From positions 41,001 to 105,000 of the forward strand of contig JADJSX010000006.1 in NCBI GenBank assembly GCA_016711485.1: DNA of 64,000 nucleotides. The letters run 5' to 3'. The notes beneath the pieces are model-generated. The model saw nothing but the letters and a program-made list of their open reading frames with translations, searched no databases and was not told the origin of the DNA. Position 1 is the stretch's first letter. Every line of letters begins with the position of its first letter. A program made the translations under genes and the position numbers. This DNA is from Leptospiraceae bacterium (GTDB lineage Bacteria > Spirochaetota > Leptospiria > Leptospirales > Leptospiraceae). Shown here piece by piece: positions 44,508 through 50,939 of this stretch.

Positions 44508-45194
44508 TTATTTTTTCATCCTAGAGGATAATCCTTGTTTTCCTTGACTATAAGAAGTATAAAGTACGCATTTACAACTGTCCCATTTTCCGGCGGAGTC
44601 TGTTGGTTTACATTCATAGTAAAAACTTCTTCCTTTTTCAGCTGTATTGTATTCGATTGTTTCTTTTAAAATTTGTGATTTATCGGATTTAGAAAGGGTT
44701 ATAGATTCTTCCGTCGCTGTTTTATCCAACATTAAATTATAAAGTAGCGATTTTCCGGAAAACAATACATTGTTGATGCAACTGCTTTTTTTTGTTGTAG
44801 GGACTTGTGTTTCTGCTACATAACTTTCTGTATTTGCGAATTGTTTGTAGAATGATTCTTTTAGGTCTCCTTTACAGATATTATTTGTTTTAATTTTATC
44901 TGGTGAATAATGCCAATTACCTTCAACGGATAATGCCCAAATTTCTTCACTAGAAGGTGGATTTTCTTTGACACAGTCGGGATTCGTTTTTTTTTCGAGT
45001 GAAATTTCTTCGGCACCACATTTATTACAAGTTGAACAGCCGTTACAACCGCAGGTTTTTAGTCTTTCTTTTTCGAACTCTAATTTCTTTTTCTCAAATT
45101 CGAATTTGGCTTTATCTAATTCTAATCTTTCTTTTTCGATCGATGTACAATGAGAACTGAACAGAATAAATAAAAATAGTAGCGATTTTATCAT
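44508..45194 (-). CDS. Cys-rich coiled-coil lipoprotein
   Basis: The 228-residue product has a lipoprotein signal peptide (LFLFILFSSHC, Cys16) followed by a highly charged helix (residues 20-45, repeated KFEFEKKKLEFEKERL) likely to form a coiled coil. A compact cysteine cluster CGCNGCSTCNKCG (residues 48-60) could bind metal or be disulfide-linked. The rest has scattered cysteines and no domain I recognise. It lies 11 bases upstream of the MBL lipoprotein gene on the same strand, so both are probably expressed together. Confidence 0.65.
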   Translation of the reverse strand: MIKSLLFLFILFSSHCTSIEKERLELDKAKFEFEKKKLEFEKERLKTCGCNGCSTCNKCGAEEISLEKKTNPDCVKENPPSSEEIWALSVEGNWHYSPDKIKTNNICKGDLKESFYKQFANTESYVAETQVPTTKKSSCINNVLFSGKSLLYNLMLDKTATEESITLSKSDKSQILKETIEYNTAEKGRSFYYECKPTDSAGKWDSCKCVLYTSYSQGKQGLSSRMKK

Positions 45195-45216
45195 TATAAC
45201 CTCTTTATATGTTACG

Positions 45217-46275
45217 TTAGTCTATAAACTGCATTAATTTTTGGAACATGATTTCTACATTTTGTTCTTTCATACATTTAAAATGTTTTTCTGGACAAAA
45301 TTTTCCTCCATGGATACCGCAAGGACGACAGGGAAGTCCTTCTACTTGGGCTAAGTATTGTTTGTCTACAAGAGTGGAATACCCAAAGTCTGGAATTGTT
45401 GCGCCATAAATCATAATGGTAGGGATATTGTGAGCCGAAGCAAAGTGAATGGGGGATGAGTCGTTTGATACAATCACCTTTGCTTTGCTAATTAAATAGG
45501 ATAGTTCTACTAAATCGGTTTTGCCAGCCAAATTGAAAATTCGATCGGCAATGGATTTACTTTCTTTTGTAGGTATTTCCGGATATCTTCTTTCAATAAT
45601 ATTTTCGCATAGGATTTCATCCTTTTTAGATCCTACTAAAAGTATGGGAAAATTAGTATTATGCGAAATTAAGGAAAACAATTCTTGAAACTTTTCTGTC
45701 GGCATTCTTTTGGTTTCCCAAATAGAAGAGGGCGCTAATACAATATAATTTTTATTTAATCGATGAGAATCTAAAATGTCTTTTATTCTGGAAATTCTTT
45801 CTGCTGGGAAAAAAAGTTCAGGGCGTTTTTTTTCTAACGAAAAATTCTCTGGAGACTCATGGATGAGTGAGAATAGTTTGTCTACTTCGTGTTTGCCGTG
45901 AATTGGTCTGGAAATTTTTTTAGTATGTAAAAATGAAAATCCAGATTCATGATAACCGATTCTCTCCTTTGCTCCGGATAAAAAACTGATTATACTAGAA
46001 CGATGTGAAAAATGTGGACTAATACATAAATCAAACTTTTCTTTTCTAAGATTTTTAATGAAACTCATAAAATAAAAGATAGATTTTTTTACTTTTGCTT
46101 TATCGAATGAAATAACTTTTGATATATTCGGATTTCCTGATAGAATATCTTCTGTGCCTTTGTTTACGATTAAATGAATTTCTGCATCTTTGAATTTATT
46201 TTTTACTTCTCTAAAAAAGGAAGTAGTTAAAATTAAATCTCCTAAAAATGCAGTTTGAATAATTAGTATTTTCAT
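45217..46275 (-). CDS. Glycosyltransferase family 9 (heptosyltransferase-like)
   Basis: The 352-residue product begins KILIIQTAFLGDLILTTSFFREVK, the classic GT9 N-terminus, and has VLAPSSIWETKRMPTEKFQEL in the linker and SNDSSPIHFASAHNIPTIMIYG in the nucleotide-sugar-binding half. A late cysteine-rich segment (CRPCGIHGGKFCPEKHFKCM) is typical of ADP-heptose:LPS heptosyltransferases. It should add a heptose or related sugar to the LPS core at the inner membrane. Its start overlaps the thiolase-like gene by 4 bases. Confidence 0.9.
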   Translation of the reverse strand: MKILIIQTAFLGDLILTTSFFREVKNKFKDAEIHLIVNKGTEDILSGNPNISKVISFDKAKVKKSIFYFMSFIKNLRKEKFDLCISPHFSHRSSIISFLSGAKERIGYHESGFSFLHTKKISRPIHGKHEVDKLFSLIHESPENFSLEKKRPELFFPAERISRIKDILDSHRLNKNYIVLAPSSIWETKRMPTEKFQELFSLISHNTNFPILLVGSKKDEILCENIIERRYPEIPTKESKSIADRIFNLAGKTDLVELSYLISKAKVIVSNDSSPIHFASAHNIPTIMIYGATIPDFGYSTLVDKQYLAQVEGLPCRPCGIHGGKFCPEKHFKCMKEQNVEIMFQKLMQFID

Positions 46276-47375
46276 ATTTGTTCCAGTATTGTTGCAAAAT
46301 TGTTCGTAGCAAGACCACCAATAGAATGTATAAGTCCTATATTCTTTTTACCATCAGACATGAATCGAATGATTTCAGCAATTTGAGCTAATCCAGATGC
46401 TCCGATAGGATGCCCTCTCGATTTTAGTCCGCCAGAAGCGTTAATCGGTAGATCTCCAGTAATAGCGGATACTCCGTCTTTAACTGCATTTAAAGCATGA
46501 CCTTTTGGAAATAATCCTGCGTCTTCGGCACCAATCAGTTCAAATGTAGTAAACGCATCGTGTAATTCTGCAATTTGAATGTCTTTAGGATTTATTTTTG
46601 CCATATCATACGCTCTCTTAAATGCTATTTTTGAAGCAGTAAAACTGGTGCCTAAATTTACAGTTTTAAAATCTCCTAAACCATGTCCAATTCCACGAAT
46701 TAGGATATTGGATTTTATTTCGGAAGATAGTATTAAACTACTGCTTCCATCGGATAAGGGAGATATATCGTAAAGTCCAAGTGGATCAGAAAAAATTGGA
46801 GCTTTAAAATAATCAGATTCTGTAATTTGTTTTTTTATATGAGCGTTTGGGTTTTGAAATCCATTATCATGTAATTTCTTTGCAATAAAAAATAAATCAT
46901 CGCGTTTGTAGCCGTAGTCATTTAAATATCGATTCGTAATCATTGCTGCCCCTTGGGCCATTGACATAGAAAAGTTTCTCATACGATCAGATAATACGGA
47001 ACCTAAAACCAAATTGCTTTCTTCTCTTTCAAGTTTACTCATAATTTCAGTTCCTACAATTAGCGCATTTTTATATAATCCACTGGATAACATTGAATAG
47101 GCAACATGAAGAGCGGAAGCTCCACTGGAAGAAGCTGTCTCTGTACGAACTGCAAATACTGAGTTGAGGTTCAATGCATCCGCTAATTTTGCGGCAAGGT
47201 GAAATTCATTCGTATAACGTTCTGGAGTAAATGAGGTAAATACGAGTAAATCGATTCTCTCTTTTTCAAAGGTAGATATAGAACTAGATGCCGTTTCCTT
47301 AGAGAGTTGCAAAACAGATTTTTCCTGTTTTCCAAATTTGCTTAATGCGGGGGAGTGGATATAAATTGGAATCAT
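46272..47375 (-). CDS. Thiolase-fold protein without the catalytic cysteine
   Basis: The 367-residue product has the thiolase layout: N-terminal TETASSSGASALHVAYSMLSSG, then ELHDAFTTFELIGAEDAGLFPKG, SGGLKSRGHPIGASGLAQIAEI and C-terminal SIGGLATNNFATIL. The His-Pro motif is intact, but the nucleophile position of the first motif (normally Cys before S-G) is Ser82, and the C-terminal Cys is also replaced (SIGGLA). Normal acyl-enzyme chemistry is therefore doubtful. It could be a non-catalytic or altered acyl-CoA-binding member of the SCP2/acetyl-CoA acetyltransferase group. It heads the minus-strand run, with the GT9 gene overlapping. Confidence 0.85.
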   Translation of the reverse strand: MIPIYIHSPALSKFGKQEKSVLQLSKETASSSISTFEKERIDLLVFTSFTPERYTNEFHLAAKLADALNLNSVFAVRTETASSSGASALHVAYSMLSSGLYKNALIVGTEIMSKLEREESNLVLGSVLSDRMRNFSMSMAQGAAMITNRYLNDYGYKRDDLFFIAKKLHDNGFQNPNAHIKKQITESDYFKAPIFSDPLGLYDISPLSDGSSSLILSSEIKSNILIRGIGHGLGDFKTVNLGTSFTASKIAFKRAYDMAKINPKDIQIAELHDAFTTFELIGAEDAGLFPKGHALNAVKDGVSAITGDLPINASGGLKSRGHPIGASGLAQIAEIIRFMSDGKKNIGLIHSIGGLATNNFATILEQI

Positions 47376-47423
47376 ATATATTTGTTTAATCTAGTAACTG
47401 ATAATAAGAATCAATATTACTAG

Positions 47424-47602
47424 CTCACCTTATGTGCAAGCGCGTTGAGATGATAGATAGGGGCAATCGTCGACACTTCGACGATCGCTCTGTGCATTGC
47501 TTGGGCTGCTCCAAACCTGCTTATTCATTAATTCATTAGCTTTATCTAATATTCTTAAATTAGGCTTCATTTTCGTAAATTTCCTATTTTGCGTAACATC
47601 AG
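47424..47602. mobile_element. MITE-like element, 179-bp copy
   Basis: The left end is CTCACCTTATGTGCAAGCGCG and the right end is ATTTTGCGTAACATCAG, an imperfect inverse. Exact 7-bp direct repeats TTACTAG flank it (47417-47423 and 47603-47609). Much of the interior matches the 8061 copy in the same orientation (CCAAACCTGCTTATTCATTAATTCATTAGC). It carries an additional palindromic block (CGTCGACACTTCGACGATCG) around 47468-47488 that the 8061 copy lacks. It lies between the divergent thiolase-like and bacterioferritin genes. Confidence 0.85.
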
Positions 47603-47683
47603 TTACTAGTATAAAATTATTCTAATTTTAGAAAATAAAAAAATTGAATTATGCGATATATAATTAATACTAACCTAATGTGA

Positions 47684-47716
47684 TTTGAACAAAAGGAAAT
47701 ATTTCCTGTGTTCAAA
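47684..47716. promoter_or_regulatory. Nested dyad upstream of bacterioferritin
   Basis: Outer arms TTTGAACA (47684-47691) and TGTTCAAA (47709-47716) enclose the 12-bp palindrome GGAAATATTTCC (47695-47706). The site lies about 105 bases before the bfr start and could be an operator for an iron- or peroxide-sensing repressor, or a transcript hairpin. It does not match a standard Fur box. Confidence 0.4.
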
Positions 47717-47754
47717 TTTTGAATAATCTTAATTTGTTCATTCATAAAAAGAGT

Positions 47755-47790
47755 CGTTACTAAATAACCAAATATGTTTTGGCAGTAACG
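47755..47790 (+). promoter_or_regulatory. Leader hairpin of bacterioferritin
   Basis: CGTTACT (47755-47761) and AGTAACG (47784-47790) pair, with an inner CCAAA/TTTGG stem, just before the AGGAG ribosome site at 47809-47813. It probably folds in the 5' leader and may influence message stability or translation. Confidence 0.4.
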
Positions 47791-47821
47791 TCCAAAATAA
47801 ATAAAACTAGGAGTAGAAACT

Positions 47822-48295
47822 ATGAAAGGGAATGCAGAAGTATTGGAAATACTAGGGGAAATTTTAGCAGCAGAGCTTACGGCGATTAATCAGTATTTTA
47901 TTCATGCAAAAATGAATAAAAACAAAGGGTATGTAAAACTCGGAAAATACTTACACGCTGAATCCATTGGAGAAATGAAACATGCTGATGCTGTCATCGA
48001 AAGAATTCTTTTTTTTGATGGAGTACCTGATTTACAACGTTATATGAAAATTATGGTAGGTTCTAATATTGAAGAAATGCTCAAACATGATCTTGCTTTA
48101 GAATTTGCCGCTGTTGAGAGATTAAATCGTGGTATAGAAATTGCGACAAAATTTAAAGACAATGGTTCGCGTGAGTTAATGGAGAAAATTTTAATTTCCG
48201 AAGAAGAACATATCGACTGGATTGAAGCACAACAAAATATTATCTCAGAGATTGGAGTTGCTAATTATTTAGCTCAACAGATTGAAGGGGAATAA
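47822..48295 (+). CDS. bfr: Bacterioferritin
   Basis: Bacterioferritin forms a 24-subunit haem-containing shell that oxidises and stores iron. The 157-residue product has the family length and the ferroxidase ligands Glu18, Glu51 and His54, with further Glu/His in the second helix pair (HDLALEFAAVERLN and EEEHIDWIEAQ). Met52, which binds haem between subunits, is also conserved (GEMKHAD). It has a good AGGAG ribosome site. The protein should detoxify iron and peroxide; the dyads upstream may mediate iron control. Confidence 0.97.
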   Translation: MKGNAEVLEILGEILAAELTAINQYFIHAKMNKNKGYVKLGKYLHAESIGEMKHADAVIERILFFDGVPDLQRYMKIMVGSNIEEMLKHDLALEFAAVERLNRGIEIATKFKDNGSRELMEKILISEEEHIDWIEAQQNIISEIGVANYLAQQIEGE

Positions 48296-48321
48296 TTAAG
48301 ATTTACCGCAAATAAATGAAC

Positions 48322-48401
48322 AGGCTCACCAAAGCACACGGATGAACACGGATATGGTTAATATCAATATGTTTACATCGTGCTTATCGGTGGGCGAGCC
48401 T
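48322..48401. repeat. Imperfect inverted repeat downstream of bfr
   Basis: AGGCTCACC (from 48322) and GGTGGGCGAGCCT (to 48401) form the outer arms; inner GCAC and GTGC words and ACGGATG/CATCGTG units also pair. The composition recalls the infB-rbfA repeat (ACGGATGAACACGGAT here, ACCGATGAACACCGAT style there). It may serve as the bfr terminator. Confidence 0.5.
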
Positions 48402-48408
48402 TCTCTTG

Positions 48409-48489
48409 GTTAGTTTCCCTAACTAGGGATAATACCTATTTACTCTCCGATTTTTTTTGAGATATTGGAAGAGTGAAATCAATTAATTC
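48409..48489. repeat. 81-bp direct repeat, left copy
   Basis: This segment (GTTAGTTTCCCTAA to ATTAATTC) recurs at 49516-49596 with only a few mismatches, at a constant offset of 1107 bases. The repeats bracket the UPF0175/PIN toxin-antitoxin locus. The right copy starts exactly at the last base of the toxin stop codon. It carries the start of the tiny lipoprotein frame. Confidence 0.85.
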
Positions 48490-48547
48490 TATACTAATAA
48501 TTCTAAGCTTGATTTTTTTATTAAATTGTGCAAATACTCAAAAGTAG
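48473..48547 (+). CDS. Tiny lipoprotein-like leader peptide
   Basis: A GTG at 48473, preceded by TTGGAAGA, opens a 24-codon frame MKSINSILIILSLIFLLNCANTQK. It is a textbook lipoprotein signal peptide with lipobox LLNC and only six residues after the start of the mature part. In the right repeat copy (from 49580) the same frame stops after nine codons. It is either the 5' remnant of a longer lipoprotein gene interrupted by the inserted locus, or a real very short lipoprotein. I lean to a remnant. Confidence 0.35.
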   Translation: MKSINSILIILSLIFLLNCANTQK

Positions 48548-48792
48548 TTTATTAATCGAGGCAATATGTAAAAGAGTGCTCCCCGCTATTTCATCATAAA
48601 AAAACCACTTTGCTTTGTGTTGATACTTAATACGAAGAATGTTATGACTAAGATTGTAGTTGGCATTTTAAACTCCTGAATATTTATGCATGTAGAAAGT
48701 ATAAATAGAAAATTTGATTGAATTATCGTCATTAGTGAAAAAATACTTGCATCTCTGTTAAATAATAGATAGGCTATATTAGGAGTTATTGT

Positions 48793-49050
48793 ATGCAAAT
48801 ATCTTTAGAATTATCGGATGCCTATTTTTCTTTGTATGATAGCTATAGTCTTACGAGAGAAATTCACTTAAGTCTTGCTTTGATTCTTTTTAAGCAGGCG
48901 AAAGTTTCCATTACGAAGGCTGCTCATATTGCCGATTTAGATTTATATGAATTTATGAGAGAATGCAGTAAGAATCAAATTCCTGTAATTAATATAACCC
49001 CAGAGGAATTTCAGGAGGAATGGGATGATATTAGAAAGGATTTTCAATGA
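48793..49050 (+). CDS. UPF0175-family antitoxin
   Basis: The 85-residue product has the UPF0175 pattern: a first part with TREIHLSLALILFKQAKVSITKAAHIADLDLYEFMRECSKNQIPVINITPEEFQEEWDDIRKDF. The helix-turn-helix-like middle (SITKAAHIADLDLYEFM) is the usual DNA-binding or dimer part, and the acidic tail is the usual toxin-binding part. It overlaps the following PIN-type gene by 4 bases (ATGA), the standard antitoxin-toxin arrangement. A short hydrophobic minus-strand frame upstream is not considered a gene. Confidence 0.85.
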   Translation: MQISLELSDAYFSLYDSYSLTREIHLSLALILFKQAKVSITKAAHIADLDLYEFMRECSKNQIPVINITPEEFQEEWDDIRKDFQ

Positions 49051-49516
49051 TATTAATTGCGGATAGCTCGGCATTAATCGCACTTGCTATTTGCGATTCA
49101 TTGTCTTTGCTAGAATTATTGTACCAAGAGGTTAGAGTTCCTAGAGCAGTATTTGAAGAAGTTTCCAGAAAATCAAAAAGAGAAGCAGACAAATTAAATC
49201 ATTATTTGGCAAACAAGATTGTTGAAGTGAAAAATAGTAATCATATCATTAAAAAAAGGGGAAACTTGGGGGGGGGGGGAAAAAAAAAAAGGGGTCTTTA
49301 AAAAAAAAAAAGGGGGGTGGGTTTTTTTTAGAAAAAAAAAAAAAAAAAAGAAAGGTATTTATTAAAGTCATTGGTAGTTTAGGAATTCTTTTATTAGCCA
49401 AAGAAAAGAAGTTAGTCTTAGAAATAAAATCTAAAGTTGTAAAAATTCAAGAATCAGACATTTTCCTATCAGAGGATGTAATTCAGAAAGTTCTAAAACT
49501 TGCTAACGAAAAGTAG
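49047..49516 (+). pseudogene. DUF3368 PIN-like toxin, disrupted by homopolymer patch
   Basis: The first 68 codons encode a normal DUF3368 start (MILIADSSALIALAICDSL, first acidic residue Asp6, then LYQEVRVPRAVFEEVS). From about 49252 to 49352 the sequence becomes runs of G, A and T. After the patch the C-terminal part resumes in another frame (VIGSLGILLLAKEKKLVLEIKSK...NEK, stop 49514-49516). The total span of 470 bases would fit a normal protein of about 156 residues give or take one base. The missing middle should hold the G-E-x-E-A and late Asp motifs. I suspect a sequencing or assembly artefact over an intact gene. Confidence 0.8.
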
Positions 49517-49596
49517 TTAGTTTCCCTAATGGGGGATAATACCTATTTACTCTCCGATTTTTTTTGAGATATTGGAATAGTGAAATCAATTAATTC
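49516..49596. repeat. 81-bp direct repeat, right copy
   Basis: This is the partner of 48409-48489. It begins in the toxin stop codon and again ends with the GTG-started lipoprotein leader (GTGAAATCAATTAATTC), here stopped after nine codons. Confidence 0.85.
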
Positions 49597-49934
49597 AATA
49601 CAAATATAGTTTTTCCATCTGGAGTGCGAATGTATTTATCCGCACCTTGGCTTCTTTCTTTCTTCGCAATTTGTATATATTTCGGAAACACCTAATAGGG
49701 GAGGAAAGTTCGCTCTAAAGACCATTGCAAACTTCCCTATAAAATTTATGCCCAACTTTCTAGTGCTCTCTGGGGTGCAGTTTTAAGTGATTGAGTGTAT
49801 TAGCAACTAAAAGGCAGTGAAAGCATCGTTTCATCCGTAAATATGAGTTTAAAAAACCTATAGCTAGAGTCTATGGTTTCATTAGTGTATTTCTCTTGAC
49901 ATTTTACTCGAAAAGTTGAAAGTTATCCTAAGCG
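49597..49934. other. Gene-poor spacer before the CsgG-like gene
   Basis: A minus-strand frame at about 49596-49694 reads VFPKYIQIAKKERSQGADKY then IRTPDGKTIFVLN and stops. It looks protein-like but is only about 33 codons with no good start, so it may be a gene tail. A TTGACA -35-like hexamer at 49896-49901 lies 34 bases before the next ATG without a clear -10 at normal spacing. Nothing else is recognisable. Confidence 0.35.
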
Positions 49935-50897
49935 ATGAAAATATATAAATTTCTAATCCTCCTTTTTCTTTTGGTTACTCCTAGTTTGTTTGCTCAAGCT
50001 AAATTGGACAAGTCCCGTTTAGCTGTTTTAGACTTAGAGCCGGGAGCTGGTGTATCTGTGAAAGAATCAGAATATATTTCTGATATTTTACGAACCGAAT
50101 TAGTAAAAACTAAAATGTTTACAGTAATAGATCGATCTTCTGTTCGTAAGATTTTAGAAGAACAGGCTTTTCAACAAAAGGGTTGCGTTGATACAAAGTG
50201 TACAGTAAAGATAGGGCAATTATTGGCAGCAAACAAAATCTTAGAAGGGAAAGTTCTGTATAGAAACAGTAAATATACAGTTACTGTAAATATAGTGGAT
50301 GTAGAGAGCGGCAAATTAGATTTTGCCGAACAGCTAACTCTCAATTCGGTTGAGGATTTTGAATCTAAGAATGAAATTTTTGTTCGAAAAATTTCGGCTA
50401 ATATTTCAGGAGTCGAGGAGGGATCTGTTGTTATCCGCAAACCGCGCGCACCTTATGTTTGGAGATCAGCCCTAATTCCTGGCTGGGGACAATTTCATAA
50501 GGGAGATGAAGAGAAAGCACTTATTATAGGCTCTTTTGGAATTCTTTTTTTAGGAAATGCAATTAGTAGTTATCAAAGGTTTCAGAATACTCAGGCTGAT
50601 TACAATTCTGCATTGGGTCTCCCTTATTTTATGGGTGAGTATGCACTGCCTTACAATTTCCTAACGATTACGCCAAAGAGAGAAGCGGTAATAGAGGCAC
50701 AAAATACAGCTAATCTTTCCCTTGGATTACTGGCTGCATTTTGGCTATTGAATATTGGGGATGCGTATTATTTTGAACCAGAAGCGAAAAAATTATCTTT
50801 TCGATTTGATCTTACTAAAGACAGAAGTTATGCTTTGGACAAATCGCAAGAACAAAATTATAATTATTTTATAATACAAGTTAAATATCAATTTTGA
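49935..50897 (+). CDS. Exported CsgG-like and DUF5683-like protein
   Basis: The 320-residue product has a signal peptide (MKIYKFLILLFLLVTPSLFAQ), a CsgG-type N-terminal domain (about 25-155: RLAVLDLEPGAGVSVKESEYISDILRTELVKTKMFTVIDRSSVRKILEEQ, then GQLLAANKILEGKV), and a C-terminal region with two hydrophobic segments (WRSALIPGWGQFHKGDEEKALIIGSFGILFLG and LLAAFWLLNIGDAYYF) resembling DUF5683. The combination is seen in spirochaetes and Bacteroidetes; its role is unknown. Its last 42 bases are repeated before the second propeller lipoprotein gene, which marks a duplication boundary. Confidence 0.75.
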   Translation: MKIYKFLILLFLLVTPSLFAQAKLDKSRLAVLDLEPGAGVSVKESEYISDILRTELVKTKMFTVIDRSSVRKILEEQAFQQKGCVDTKCTVKIGQLLAANKILEGKVLYRNSKYTVTVNIVDVESGKLDFAEQLTLNSVEDFESKNEIFVRKISANISGVEEGSVVIRKPRAPYVWRSALIPGWGQFHKGDEEKALIIGSFGILFLGNAISSYQRFQNTQADYNSALGLPYFMGEYALPYNFLTITPKREAVIEAQNTANLSLGLLAAFWLLNIGDAYYFEPEAKKLSFRFDLTKDRSYALDKSQEQNYNYFIIQVKYQF

Positions 50898-50939
50898 TAA
50901 GGTGAAAAAAAAATGAAAACAAAACTATTGACAATCCTA
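50856..50939. repeat. 84-bp direct repeat, original copy
   Basis: This stretch spans the last 14 codons of the CsgG-like gene, the 15-base spacer and the first nine codons of the lipoprotein gene. It is identical to 54199-54282. In this copy it is continuous with an intact upstream gene, so it is the source of the duplication. Confidence 0.9.

Noticed and set aside
48586..48798. Hydrophobic 70-codon minus-strand frame opposite the toxin-antitoxin promoter
   Set aside because: It spans the promoter region of the antitoxin gene and its hydrophobicity follows from AT-rich sequence; no ribosome site.
49700..49735. GAGGAAAGTTCGC string resembling the start of RNase P RNA
   Set aside because: None of the other conserved RNase P blocks follows within the spacer.
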